DNA of 28,940 bases, from positions 1 through 28,940 of the forward strand of contig DBBV01000024.1 of NCBI GenBank assembly GCA_002292375.1, in the 5' to 3' direction. The notes beneath the pieces were generated by a model that saw only the letters and a list, made by a program, of their open reading frames with translations, was not told the origin of the DNA and searched no databases. This DNA comes from Methylococcaceae bacterium UBA975. GTDB taxonomy: Bacteria; Pseudomonadota; Gammaproteobacteria; Methylococcales; Cycloclasticaceae. Shown here piece after piece: positions 1-7,962 of the stretch; within the stretch, counting starts at the first letter, position 1, and every line of letters begins with the position of its first letter. The position numbers were made by a program, and so were the translations under genes.

Positions 1-98
1 CACCATTGTTCACTACCAACCTCGGGTGAACAGGCAGTGATGGAAAAAATAATAAAACCAAATAGAGCGGCTGAGATAATTTTTAGACTGGTTTGCAT
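1..98 (-). CDS. DUF3012-like small lipoprotein, 3' end cut by window
   Basis: An ATG at 98 opens a minus-strand frame of 32 complete codons that runs off the window edge. It begins MQTSLKIISAAL, continues as a hydrophobic stretch and ends in a lipobox ITAC followed by SPEVGSEQW. This is a lipoprotein signal peptide with Cys23 as the lipidated residue. The CSPEVGSEQW start of the mature part resembles the short DUF3012 lipoproteins of gammaproteobacteria, whose role is unknown. An AAGGA ribosome binding site lies 8 bases upstream of the ATG. The gene is divergent from apbC. The lipoprotein assignment is firm; the DUF3012 name rests on about ten residues recalled from the family. Confidence 0.7.
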   Translation of the reverse strand, partial: MQTSLKIISAALFGFIIFSITACSPEVGSEQW

Positions 99-189
99 GG
101 CTGAGGTCCTTATTAACTAGTTTAGGAATGAATTGGATGGTACTAAACTTTGTTTAAGTGTGTAAGTTTTTAATGATTAACGTGTAAAA

Positions 190-218
190 ATTATACGCCA
201 GGTTCTTGCCTTGTTTAA
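190..218 (-). promoter_or_regulatory. candidate sigma70 promoter for the lipoprotein gene
   Basis: On the minus strand a perfect TATAAT (195-190) lies 17 bases from a TTAAAC (218-213). This would give a leader of about 85 bases before the lipoprotein ATG at 98. The -10 is exact but the -35 is weak. I found no convincing plus-strand promoter for apbC in the same interval. Confidence 0.35.
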
Positions 219-325
219 AACGCGTTTCGCTGGCAATTAATAAAAGATGGACGGCCTTTATTAAGCAAAGCTTGCAAGAAACGTATAAAATGAAGCGTTT
301 TAGTAAAGCAGTTTTTGGAGCAAGT

Positions 326-1411
326 ATGAGTGAGTTGTCTGTTACCGATATAGAAAACCAATTAAAGACGTTTATTGATCCGTTAACGGGGCAAAGTATT
401 TTGACCGCTAAAGCGTTGAAAAATTTGACGTTGGTTAATGGCGAGCTCAAGCTTGAGGTGGTGACAGGTTACCCTGCCGCGGGCATTAAAGACCAGTTGG
501 CGGCCGATATTAGCGCGCATTTGCAGCAACTTGAAGGCGTAAAAAGCGTTGATGTGACCGTTAGTTGGCAAATCAAGCCGCACGCAGTCCAAAAAGGCGT
601 TAAACCAAGAAACGGTGTAAAGAATATGATCGCGGTGGCGTCAGGCAAAGGCGGCGTTGGCAAATCAACAACGGCTGTCAACCTAGCCCTAGCGCTGCTC
701 GCCGAAGGGGCGCGCGTGGGTATTCTAGACGCGGATATTTATGGCCCCAGTCAACCAACCATGCTGGGTATTACCGGCCGCCCTAGCTCACCTGATGGTA
801 GAAGCATTCAACCGATGGAAGGACACGGCCTACAAGTGATGTCTGTTGGGTTTTTAGTGGATCAAGATACACCGATGATTTTACGTGGCCCAATGGTCAC
901 TCAAGCCTTAGGTCAGCTATTAAATGATACCAATTGGGATGATCTTGACTATTTAATTATTGATATGCCACCGGGTACGGGTGACATTCATCTAACCTTG
1001 GCGCAAACGGTGCCGGTTACCGGCTCGGTGATCGTAACCACACCACAGGACATTGCCTTGATTGACGCGAAAAAAGGCTTGAAAATGTTTGAAAAAGTGG
1101 ATATTCCGGTGTTGGGCCTGATCGAAAATATGAGCCTACATATTTGTTCAAATTGCGGCCACGAAGAAGCCATTTTTGGTCAAGGCGGTGGTGAGGCAAT
1201 GGCGAAAGAATACGGCGTAGAGTTTTTGGGCGCCTTGCCGTTGGATTTATCGATTCGAACCAGTGTGGACAGCGGTATACCGACGGTTGCTGCGGACCCT
1301 GATAGCCAAATCTCTACTATTTATCGGGGTATGGCCAGACAGTTAGCTGCCTCCTTATCGGTTAAAGCAAAAGATTTTAGCGGTAAAATTCCGAATATTG
1401 TCATTAAATAA
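326..1411 (+). CDS. apbC: iron-sulfur cluster carrier protein ApbC/Mrp
   Basis: Cytoplasmic P-loop NTPase that binds a [4Fe-4S] cluster and delivers it to apo-proteins (Mrp/Nbp35 family). Read from 326 it is 361 residues, close to E. coli Mrp (about 369). Residues 1-85 match the MIP18/DUF59-type N-terminal domain. The deviant Walker A GKGGVGKS is at 107-114, DADIYGPS at 135-142, DMPPGTGD at 213-220, and the cluster-binding CSNC at 274-277. The frame is open upstream, with a TTG at 206 and an ATG at 290. I chose 326 because GGAG sits 5 bases before it and the protein then starts where family members do. dcd follows after 13 bases and is probably co-transcribed. Confidence 0.95.
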   Translation: MSELSVTDIENQLKTFIDPLTGQSILTAKALKNLTLVNGELKLEVVTGYPAAGIKDQLAADISAHLQQLEGVKSVDVTVSWQIKPHAVQKGVKPRNGVKNMIAVASGKGGVGKSTTAVNLALALLAEGARVGILDADIYGPSQPTMLGITGRPSSPDGRSIQPMEGHGLQVMSVGFLVDQDTPMILRGPMVTQALGQLLNDTNWDDLDYLIIDMPPGTGDIHLTLAQTVPVTGSVIVTTPQDIALIDAKKGLKMFEKVDIPVLGLIENMSLHICSNCGHEEAIFGQGGGEAMAKEYGVEFLGALPLDLSIRTSVDSGIPTVAADPDSQISTIYRGMARQLAASLSVKAKDFSGKIPNIVIK

Positions 1412-1424
1412 ATTAGGGTAAACG

Positions 1425-1991
1425 ATGGGTATTAAGTCTGATAGTTGGATTCGCCGGATGGCGAAAGAACACGATATGATCGCACCATTTGAGGCCGGTC
1501 AGGTTCGTAATTCGTCACAAGGCCGGGTTATTTCGTACGGTACGTCAAGTTACGGTTATGACATCCGCTGTTCGGATGAATTTAAAATTTTTACCAACAT
1601 TAACTCCGCCATTGTTGATCCCAAAAACTTTGACGCCAATAGTTTTGTTGATGTGAAGTCAGACGTTTGTATCATTCCGCCAAACTCGTTTGCCTTGGCT
1701 CGAACCGTTGAGTATTTGAAAATTCCACGCGACGTGCTAACGATTTGTTTAGGTAAATCCACCTATGCGCGCTGCGGCATTATCGTTAATGTGACACCGT
1801 TAGAGCCAGAATGGGAAGGGCACGTGACCTTGGAGTTTTCTAACACCACACCATTGCCGGCAAAAATTTATGCCAATGAAGGTGTTGCCCAGATTTTGTT
1901 TTTAGGTGCAGATGAAATTTGCGAAACATCGTACGGTGACCGCGGTGGTAAATACCAAGGGCAAACTGGCGTAACGCTACCAAAAGCCTAA
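1425..1991 (+). CDS. dcd: dCTP deaminase
   Basis: Deaminates dCTP to dUTP, the entry to dTMP synthesis that avoids dCMP deaminase. At 188 residues it matches the Pseudomonas-type Dcd almost block by block: SYGTSSYGYDIRC at 37-49, CLGKSTYARCGII at 108-120, TPLEPEWEGHVTLEF at 124-138 with the catalytic Glu at 137, and the C-terminal GKYQGQTGVTLPKA lid. It starts 13 bases after apbC. Its TAA abuts the stop codon of the convergent DUF3108 gene with no spacer and no visible terminator. Confidence 0.97.
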   Translation: MGIKSDSWIRRMAKEHDMIAPFEAGQVRNSSQGRVISYGTSSYGYDIRCSDEFKIFTNINSAIVDPKNFDANSFVDVKSDVCIIPPNSFALARTVEYLKIPRDVLTICLGKSTYARCGIIVNVTPLEPEWEGHVTLEFSNTTPLPAKIYANEGVAQILFLGADEICETSYGDRGGKYQGQTGVTLPKA

Positions 1992-2723
1992 TTAGTCGCT
2001 AAATTTAACTTGGTCGAGGCGCATTTCAAAGGTGCCGTATTTTTTTTCTCGGCGCAATAAGACGGGTAAATTAGCTAATGACTTGGCGCACCAATAATAG
2101 GTAATAAGTGGCTTGTCGTCTTTTTTGCGAGCAAGTTTAATGGTGTCGTATTGGCGACCATCGAGGGTGATTTTTTCTGTACCGATACGGGTAAAAACAT
2201 AGTTTTTAAGACGCCCACCGTCGGCAATTTGGTAGCTTAAGGACGCGTCGTTATCCGCTAAATCATGCATGAGTGCTATCTGCATCAGGGCCTTATCGAT
2301 TACGCCATCGGTAATGGCTAATTTCCAGCTACGACCGGCTATTGAGTTGCTTACTTTAAGCTTAGACCAATCGAAATTTAAAATAATGTCTTTTTGGCTA
2401 TCGCCTAAGTCAGCCTTGTAGTGATAACTGAGCGGCCGAATACGGCCGTTGTAGAGATCAAATAGGCTACTTTCTTCTACATCGTCATCTCGGATAAAAG
2501 ATAACAGACCACTGGTTTTGGTTGATGAGGTTAATTGATACTGTGCTGCGCCTGATTTTTTAACAGTTAGTGCCACGTGGCCTATCTGGATGTCGTTGTG
2601 ATGCAGGGTGTAGTCGGCTTTAAAAATAGGAACAATTAACTCAGACGCCAAGCTGGTTTGTAGAAATAACGTACTGATTAAAATAACGCAGTGGGTGATG
2701 AAGACCTTTTTTGATAACGTCAT
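1992..2723 (-). CDS. DUF3108 periplasmic protein
   Basis: A secreted protein of unknown function. Read from the ATG at 2723 it has a classical signal peptide: MTLSKK, a hydrophobic stretch, then cleavage near SLASE. A GTG two codons upstream (2729) is the alternative start. The mature part matches DUF3108: an early FKADYTLHHNDIQIGHV strand pattern, an SFIRDDDVEESSLF block, RPLSYHYKADLGDS, and a C-terminal RLDQVKF. DUF3108 proteins often follow purN in gammaproteobacteria, as here, where it starts 11 bases after the purN stop. The family is thought to be a beta-rich envelope protein; no enzymatic motif is visible. It is the last gene of the purM-purN run. Confidence 0.85.
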   Translation of the reverse strand: MTLSKKVFITHCVILISTLFLQTSLASELIVPIFKADYTLHHNDIQIGHVALTVKKSGAAQYQLTSSTKTSGLLSFIRDDDVEESSLFDLYNGRIRPLSYHYKADLGDSQKDIILNFDWSKLKVSNSIAGRSWKLAITDGVIDKALMQIALMHDLADNDASLSYQIADGGRLKNYVFTRIGTEKITLDGRQYDTIKLARKKDDKPLITYYWCAKSLANLPVLLRREKKYGTFEMRLDQVKFSD

Positions 2724-2734
2724 CGTCACTTGCG

Positions 2735-3373
2735 CTACATGTAGTCCATCACCACGGGGCCGGGCATTTTCTTTCCGTCCATGTAAATAGCATCATCTTT
2801 CAGTTTGATGCGCCCTTTAGCAAGCCAGCTAATGGCGGTTGGGTAGATCAAGTGTTCTTTAACTTTCACTCTAAGTTCTAAACTCTCAACGCTATCGGTG
2901 GCTAAAACAGGGAGTCTAGCTTGCAATAGTATGGGGCCACTATCGAGTTCGGTGTTAACGAAGTGCACGCTACTGCCATGTAACGGGTCGCCATCATCCA
3001 TGACGCGCTGGTGGGTGTGGGTGCCTTTATACTTCGGTAATAAAGAGGGGTGTATATTGATCAGTCGGCCGTAGTAATGGTGTACAAAATCATCGCTTAA
3101 AATGCGCATAAAGCCGGCTAAAACGACTAAATCTGGGCGCTGTTGGTCGATAAGCGTTTGCAGTTCCAGGTCAAAGTCTTGACGTGATGGAAACGTGGTG
3201 TGGTCGAGTACATGGGCAGGAATGCCGGCTTCTTGAGCGCGACTTAGTCCTCGCACATTGGGTTTATTGCTGATAACCGCGACAATGTTAGCCGGTAATT
3301 TGGCGTCTATAATCGATTGTAGCGTGGTGCCTGAGCCTGATAGTAATACAACAATACGGTAATCGGTGCTCAT
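2735..3373 (-). CDS. purN: phosphoribosylglycinamide formyltransferase PurN
   Basis: Third step of purine synthesis: transfers a formyl group from 10-formyl-tetrahydrofolate to GAR. At 212 residues it has the size of E. coli PurN. The phosphate-binding loop reads LLSGSGTTLQSII (10-22). The catalytic triad falls at the E. coli positions: Asn106 and His108 in INIHPSLLPKYKG, and Asp144 in TELDSGPI. The loop has TT where most members have SN. That is a mild variation and does not touch the catalytic residues. It starts 5 bases after the purM stop, so the two are surely co-transcribed. Confidence 0.96.
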   Translation of the reverse strand: MSTDYRIVVLLSGSGTTLQSIIDAKLPANIVAVISNKPNVRGLSRAQEAGIPAHVLDHTTFPSRQDFDLELQTLIDQQRPDLVVLAGFMRILSDDFVHHYYGRLINIHPSLLPKYKGTHTHQRVMDDGDPLHGSSVHFVNTELDSGPILLQARLPVLATDSVESLELRVKVKEHLIYPTAISWLAKGRIKLKDDAIYMDGKKMPGPVVMDYM

Positions 3374-3378
3374 GCGGT

Positions 3379-4416
3379 TTACAGGTAGTTGACGTAAGGT
3401 TCGCCAGTAGCCTGTGCAATCTCACCTATGACAAACGCGGACTCGCCGCTGTTTTTTAATTGCTCAAGTGCAGCATCGACATTTTGTGGAGCGACGCAAA
3501 CGACCATGCCAATACCGCAGTTAAAGGTTTTGAGCATTTCATCATCGGCGATATTGCCTTCTTCTTGTAGCCAATCGAATAAGGCCGGTGTTGGCCAGCT
3601 GCCTAGCTTAATGTTAGCAACCGTGTTGTCAGGCAGTACCCGCGGTAAATTTTCGGTGATGCCGCCACCGGTAATGTGTGCCAGTGCGTGAACGGGCTGG
3701 TTGTGGATTAGCGCGAGTAGAGATTTAACGTAAATACGGGTAGGCTCCATTAGGGCTTGCGTTAAAGGGACGCCACCCACGGTTTGATTGAGGTCGGATT
3801 GGCGTTCGATAACCTTTCTGATTAACGAGTAACCATTCGAGTGCGCGCCGGAAGAGGCGAGGCCAATTAATACGTCTCCAACGGCTACCTTAGAACCATC
3901 AATGATGTGTGCCTTTTCAGCAATGCCCACGCTAAAGCCGGCTAAATCATAATCACCTTCGCTATACATGCCGGGCATTTCGGCTGTTTCTCCGCCAACA
4001 AGGGCAGCGCCGGCCAGTTCGCAGCCTTTGCCAATACCAGAAATAACGGACGTGGCGACCTCTAAGTCAAGTTTGCCTGTGGCGTAATAGTCTAAGAAAA
4101 ACAGGGGTTCGGCGCCGGTCACCACAATGTCGTTAACACACATAGCAACCAGATCAATGCCAATACTGTCGTGTTGATTGAGCAGCATGGCGAGTTTCAG
4201 TTTTGTACCTACACCGTCGGTGCCAGATACAAGTATCGGCTGCTTATAACGATCGAGTGGTAACTCAAACAAGGAACCAAAACCGCCCAAACCCGACATA
4301 ACGCCTGGGCGTTTGGTACGTTTGGCAATCGGTTTAATGCGTTCTACGAGCTGTGCGCCGGCGTCTATATCAACACCCGCGGCTTTGTAACTTAGGCTGA
4401 TTTTGGAATCACTCAA
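3379..4416 (-). CDS. purM: phosphoribosylformylglycinamidine cyclo-ligase PurM
   Basis: AIR synthetase: ATP-dependent ring closure of FGAM to 5-aminoimidazole ribotide in purine synthesis. It has 345 residues, the family's usual length. Markers are SYKAAGVDIDAG at the N-terminus, the glycine-rich SGLGGFGSLFEL at 41-52, GTDGVGTKLKLA at 65-76, VGGETAEMPGMY near 140-151, and HITGGGITENLPR. The start is a TTG (4416), since the conserved N-terminus begins directly after it and no in-frame ATG lies nearby. It is the first gene of purM-purN-DUF3108. No PurR-like operator is visible upstream. Confidence 0.96.
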   Translation of the reverse strand: MSDSKISLSYKAAGVDIDAGAQLVERIKPIAKRTKRPGVMSGLGGFGSLFELPLDRYKQPILVSGTDGVGTKLKLAMLLNQHDSIGIDLVAMCVNDIVVTGAEPLFFLDYYATGKLDLEVATSVISGIGKGCELAGAALVGGETAEMPGMYSEGDYDLAGFSVGIAEKAHIIDGSKVAVGDVLIGLASSGAHSNGYSLIRKVIERQSDLNQTVGGVPLTQALMEPTRIYVKSLLALIHNQPVHALAHITGGGITENLPRVLPDNTVANIKLGSWPTPALFDWLQEEGNIADDEMLKTFNCGIGMVVCVAPQNVDAALEQLKNSGESAFVIGEIAQATGEPYVNYL

Positions 4417-4445
4417 AATGGCGTCTACCTGGTTTGAAATAAGTA

Positions 4446-4474
4446 ATTATATCAGTTGAGTTAATTGTTGGCAG
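4446..4474 (-). promoter_or_regulatory. candidate purM promoter
   Basis: Minus strand: TATAAT (4451-4446) preceded at 17 bases by CTGCCA (4474-4469), leaving a leader of roughly 25 bases before the TTG at 4416. The -10 is exact and the -35 matches at four of six positions. It overlaps the -35 of the divergent promoter for the DUF2066 gene. Confidence 0.45.
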
Positions 4475-4495
4475 TAATAGGACTAACTATATTAT
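4468..4495 (+). promoter_or_regulatory. candidate promoter of the DUF2066 operon
   Basis: TTGGCA (4468-4473), 16-base spacer, TATTAT (4490-4495). It lies about 38 bases upstream of the chosen start codon. Its -35 shares bases with the divergent purM promoter, so the two directions may compete for RNA polymerase. Confidence 0.45.
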
Positions 4496-4533
4496 GCTAT
4501 AGGCTGATTAATTAAACAGAGTTGGGGATGGTC

Positions 4534-5607
4534 ATGCGTTATTGGGTGGGTTTATGCTTGTGTATCTTATCTTTGCCGCTATCTGCGGTACAGGTAGAAG
4601 GCTTGTACACAGCGCAAGTCGTCGTTGATGACCAGTCTCAAGCCTTGCGTAATAAAGCCATTGCAGTGGCGTTTAACCTCGTTTTGCAAAAAGCATCGGG
4701 TAGAACAAGCGTTTTACAAAGCCCCTTATTGCAGGCGGAAACGCCTAAGTTCAGCTCATACGTGGAACAATTTCAGTATCAACAGATGGCGGATGAACAA
4801 ACAGGCTATCTGCTCAAGATTAGTTTCCAAAAAACGGCGATTGATCGGTTTTTACAGCGTTTAGATGTGCCTGTATGGGGAAGCAATCGACCTGATATTT
4901 TAGTTTGGTTGTCGCTGGAACAGGCAGGCAGGGTGCAGTTAGTTGGGGCAGATTCAGAACAATGGGCGCCGCGGTTAACGCAAATTGCGTTAGATTCTGG
5001 TTTGATGATCACGCTACCTTTGCTGGACTTAGCCGATCAACAAGCGATCAGTACGGATAACGTGTGGCAGGCCTCGGCAGAGAGCATCGAGTTGGCCTCG
5101 CAGCGTTATGGCGCGCAACAGGTTATGGTGGCACGACTGATGAGCAGCTCTAATGCCTCCAAACAGTTCGATTGGAAACTAATCAATACAAGCGGGGAAT
5201 ACGTCGATGCTTTGCGTGCTGACACGTTAGAGGTCGCCTTTCGTAGTGGTTTGGCAAAAATGTCAGAACGTTTGGCTGATATTTACGCGCCGCGAGGTTC
5301 ATCCGCCGAAACCGAATTATCGATAGTGCTAAGAGGGGTCAACACGCTGGAGCAATTTATCGATGTCACGCAATACCTTTCATCGTTAGATATGGTTAAA
5401 AAGTTGGATTGGAAAAATATGCGTATCGGCACGCTTGAGTTACAGCTAAACATTAGCGGTGACGAAGCGGTGTTTAAAAAAATTGTCGCGTTAAATCACG
5501 TGTTATTGCCCGATGCTGCAGAGGTTCAGACAGTAGCTACGATGGTAGATGGGGAGGTGCAGATTGAACAAGGACTTAATAGAACGCTTTATTACCGCAT
5601 AAATTAA
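4534..5607 (+). CDS. DUF2066 secreted protein
   Basis: Exported protein of unknown function in the DUF2066 family, which typically sits beside purM in gammaproteobacteria, as here. Read from 4534 it has 357 residues: a short signal peptide (MRYWVGLCLC, hydrophobic core, cleavage near PLSAVQ) followed by the family's hallmark start, VEGLYTAQVVVDDQS, then ALRNKAIAVAFNLVLQKASG. No catalytic motif is apparent. In-frame starts also exist at 4522 (TTG) and 4528 (ATG). I chose 4534 because a GGGGA sits about 6 bases before it and the signal peptide is most compact. The stop is directly followed by the ATG of the next gene. Confidence 0.88.
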   Translation: MRYWVGLCLCILSLPLSAVQVEGLYTAQVVVDDQSQALRNKAIAVAFNLVLQKASGRTSVLQSPLLQAETPKFSSYVEQFQYQQMADEQTGYLLKISFQKTAIDRFLQRLDVPVWGSNRPDILVWLSLEQAGRVQLVGADSEQWAPRLTQIALDSGLMITLPLLDLADQQAISTDNVWQASAESIELASQRYGAQQVMVARLMSSSNASKQFDWKLINTSGEYVDALRADTLEVAFRSGLAKMSERLADIYAPRGSSAETELSIVLRGVNTLEQFIDVTQYLSSLDMVKKLDWKNMRIGTLELQLNISGDEAVFKKIVALNHVLLPDAAEVQTVATMVDGEVQIEQGLNRTLYYRIN

Positions 5608-6177
5608 ATGCAAAGAAAAAACATTCCCAACCTCATTAGTTTTGTCAGAATTATATTGGTGGGGCCTATCGTTTATTTTTTATTACAAGGTGCCCATGTA
5701 ACGGCCTTGCTATTATTTATCGTCGCTGGCCTATCGGATGCCTTGGATGGTTTTTTGGCTAAGAAATTTGGTTGGACGAGCCGTTTAGGGTCTTTGCTTG
5801 ATCCTTTGGCCGATAAATTATTATTGGTCTCGTGTTTTTTAGCCGGTGCTATTATTGGTTTGTTGCCACTGTGGTTATTGGTGATTATTGTAGCGCGTGA
5901 CCTCATTGTGGCAGTTGGTGCGCTCATGTATCACTGCTTGGTTGAACGGTTTAGCGGTGAACCGCCTTTCTCCAGCAAACTCAATACCACGTTCCAGATT
6001 ATCTATTTGGTGATGTTAATATCCGCACAAGGCGTGTTAACCATACCCGCAAAATGGTTAGATTTTGCCTTGTATTCAGTCGCTGCAACAACAACCATCA
6101 GTGGCCTAGAATACGTTTGGGTGTGGGGTTTTAGAGCTTGGGGCTTAAAGATGAAGGCACAACATGAACAACAGTAA
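5608..6177 (+). CDS. CDP-alcohol phosphatidyltransferase, PgsA-like
   Basis: Integral membrane enzyme that exchanges CMP of a CDP-alcohol or CDP-diacylglycerol for a second alcohol; PgsA members make phosphatidylglycerol phosphate. It has 189 residues with several hydrophobic segments. The family signature is present at 44-70: Asp44, Asp47, Gly48, Gly61, Asp65 and Asp69, as in DxxDGxxA(R)x8Gx3Dx3D. The usual Arg of the DGxxAR part is Lys52, a conservative change. The ATG follows the DUF2066 stop with no gap, and its 3' end overlaps the next gene by 14 bases. Because housekeeping pgsA usually lies near uvrC, this may be a second paralog with another acceptor, so I leave the symbol empty. Confidence 0.85.
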   Translation: MQRKNIPNLISFVRIILVGPIVYFLLQGAHVTALLLFIVAGLSDALDGFLAKKFGWTSRLGSLLDPLADKLLLVSCFLAGAIIGLLPLWLLVIIVARDLIVAVGALMYHCLVERFSGEPPFSSKLNTTFQIIYLVMLISAQGVLTIPAKWLDFALYSVAATTTISGLEYVWVWGFRAWGLKMKAQHEQQ

Positions 6178-7210
6178 TAAATACGTCATTATGGTTATTC
6201 TTAGTGCGGGACTTGTGTACTTGTTGTCGCCTATTTTGACGCCATTTTTGGTAGCGGCGCTGCTGGCGTATTTAGGTAATCCTTTAGTGCTCAGGTTGGA
6301 GCATTTTAAATGGCCCAGATCATTAGCGGTCAGTGTGGTGTTTGCGGTCATTTTTGTGGCGCTCGGTTTGACTCTATTGGTCTTATTGCCGCTGGTGGAA
6401 CAACAAGTATCGGCCTTGATTGAAAAAGTCCCAATGATCATAGCTTGGACCAAGCAAACGGCGCTGCCTTGGCTGCAAACGCGGTTTGCCGTGTTGGCAC
6501 AGATTAATGCCGAACAACTGCAGTTGGCGTTGCAAGATAATTTAGCCGGCGCGGGTAGTGTAGCCGCAACCATTATTGGCTCGCTTACCTCGTCAGGAAT
6601 GGCTTTTTTATCAGGCTTGGCGACGATTATTTTAATTCCCGTGGTGACCTTTTACTTGCTCAGGGACTGGAGCGCGTTGATACATAATATCCAACAAGTC
6701 TTTCCACGCCGACTAGAAAAAAAAGCCAATGACCTTACCCAGCAAGTGGATACTGTTTTAGCGGCTTTTTTTAAGGGCCAGCTTATTGTAATGGCGTGTT
6801 TGGCTGTCGTGTATTACGTCGGTTTGAGTCTTGTGGGTTTGGAGTTTGCCTTATTAATTGGCTTAGTCGCGGGCCTCGTCAGTTTTGTGCCGTATCTGGG
6901 TTTAATAATCGGCGTTATCTTAGCGTGTTTAGCCTCAATCTTTCAGCTGCATGATGGCAGTGGCTTACTGGCGATCTTGCTTGTTTTTGCTGTTGCCCAG
7001 GTGTTAGAAAGTGTGGTGTTAACCCCAGTCTTGGTGGGTGACAAAATTGGTTTACACCCCGTGGCCGTTATTTTTGCGGTAATGGCCGGTGGGCAACTGT
7101 TTGGCTTTACCGGGGTGTTATTGGCCTTGCCCGTGGCCGCGGTTTTACTGGTCTTTGTGCGGGACCTTGATGCGCGGTACAAAAAAAGCGAGCTGTATAA
7201 CGCCGAATAA
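6164..7210 (+). CDS. AI-2E/PerM family permease (UPF0118)
   Basis: Polytopic inner-membrane protein of 348 residues. The family includes autoinducer-2 exporters and sodium/proton antiporters; the substrate here cannot be read from the sequence. It shows the usual pattern: an N-terminal hairpin of two membrane segments (YVIMVILSAGLVYLLSPI, then LTPFLVAALLAYLGNPL), a long amphipathic periplasmic region (about 85-145), then five or six more segments. Family signatures are present: GQLIVMACLAVVYYVGL, VPYLGLIIGVILA and the late PVLVGDKIGLHPVAVIFAV. It overlaps the phosphatidyltransferase by 14 bases. In E. coli the homologue yfgO/perM lies near hda, yfgD and purM, and all of these genes occur in this window. 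Confidence 0.9.
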   Translation: MNNSNKYVIMVILSAGLVYLLSPILTPFLVAALLAYLGNPLVLRLEHFKWPRSLAVSVVFAVIFVALGLTLLVLLPLVEQQVSALIEKVPMIIAWTKQTALPWLQTRFAVLAQINAEQLQLALQDNLAGAGSVAATIIGSLTSSGMAFLSGLATIILIPVVTFYLLRDWSALIHNIQQVFPRRLEKKANDLTQQVDTVLAAFFKGQLIVMACLAVVYYVGLSLVGLEFALLIGLVAGLVSFVPYLGLIIGVILACLASIFQLHDGSGLLAILLVFAVAQVLESVVLTPVLVGDKIGLHPVAVIFAVMAGGQLFGFTGVLLALPVAAVLLVFVRDLDARYKKSELYNAE

Positions 7211-7236
7211 CGGTGTCCAATTGATAACCGTGTAAT

Positions 7237-7264
7237 AAAAAAGGCGCCCAAGGGCGCCTTTTAA
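7237..7264. terminator. bidirectional rho-independent terminator
   Basis: A perfect GC-rich stem (GGCGCCC at 7243-7249, GGGCGCC at 7252-7258) closed by a two-base AA loop. A runs lie on the left and T runs on the right, so it can terminate both the plus-strand permease operon and the minus-strand sodB transcript that converges on it. Confidence 0.9.
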
Positions 7265-7277
7265 ACTGAGGCTTAGC

Positions 7278-7850
7278 TTATAGGTTTTGAGCAACAAAAT
7301 CCCAGTTGACCAAAGCCCAAAACTTGTCCATGTACGCAGGGCGTGCGTTACGGCAATCGATGTAATAGGCGTGTTCCCATACGTCACAGGTCAGTAAGGG
7401 TGTTTTGCCGTCAGTCATCGGGTTACCAGCGTTACTGGTTTGCACGACTTCCAATGTGCCATCGGCAGTTTTGCTTAACCAGCACCAGCCAGCGCCGAAA
7501 AGGTTGATCGACTTATCGGTAAATTCAGCTTTAAACGCCTCCACAGAACCAAATGCAGCGTTAATCGCGCTTAAAAGCTCGCCTGTCGGCTCTGTGCTCG
7601 TGGGCGTTAAGCAGTTCCAGTAAAATGTGTGGTTCCAGATTTGTGCCGCATTATTAAAAATTGGCCCAGACGATTTTTTTACAATCTCTTCAAGTGAAGC
7701 GTTTTCAAACTCAGTACCAGGGATTAAGCCGTTCAGCTTAGTAACGTAGGTTGCGTGGTGTTTGCCGTGGTGGAATTCTAGTGTTTCTTGAGAAATATGG
7801 GGTTCTAATGCATCAATAGCGTAGGGAAGAGCGGGTAAAGCATGTGTCAT
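7278..7850 (-). CDS. sodB: superoxide dismutase [Fe] SodB
   Basis: Cytoplasmic enzyme that disproportionates superoxide to peroxide and oxygen. At 190 residues it aligns throughout with E. coli SodB. Metal ligands are His27 (FHHGKHH), His74 (IWNHTFYW), Asp156 and His160 (DVWEHAYY). Gln70 in NNAAQIW is the iron-type outer-sphere glutamine, which supports Fe rather than Mn. AAAGG lies about 7 bases before the ATG. It has its own terminator downstream, and the mscS terminator lies upstream, so it is probably monocistronic. Confidence 0.96.
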   Translation of the reverse strand: MTHALPALPYAIDALEPHISQETLEFHHGKHHATYVTKLNGLIPGTEFENASLEEIVKKSSGPIFNNAAQIWNHTFYWNCLTPTSTEPTGELLSAINAAFGSVEAFKAEFTDKSINLFGAGWCWLSKTADGTLEVVQTSNAGNPMTDGKTPLLTCDVWEHAYYIDCRNARPAYMDKFWALVNWDFVAQNL

Positions 7851-7920
7851 AGGTGTACCTTTAGTTTATGTTAGGCGCAGGGCGCATTAAAAAGCGGCTT
7901 AAGATAGTGCGCTTAGATAT

Positions 7921-7954
7921 AAAAATCAACCCATTTGGCTGAGTTGATGGGTTG
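7921..7954 (-). terminator. terminator downstream of mscS
   Basis: Read on the minus strand, CAACCCAT (7954-7947) pairs perfectly with ATGGGTTG (7934-7927) across a 12-base loop and is followed by ATTTTT. It lies just after the mscS stop and before the sodB leader. Confidence 0.7.
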
Positions 7955-7962
7955 AATGGGGG

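Noticed and set aside
206..325. Longer N-terminus for ApbC from the TTG at 206 or the ATG at 290
   Set aside because: The extra 40 residues do not look like the family's N-terminus, and only the ATG at 326 has a well-placed GGAG.
154..450. Minus-strand 98-codon frame over the apbC start
   Set aside because: It overlaps the real apbC coding sequence, has no ribosome binding site and shows no family resemblance. The same applies to the many other antisense frames inside sodB, mscS, arsC/wrbA, hldE and thiC.
4417..4533. PurR operator in the purM upstream region
   Set aside because: No ACGCAAACGTTTGCGT-like palindrome is present; only two overlapping promoter candidates are visible.
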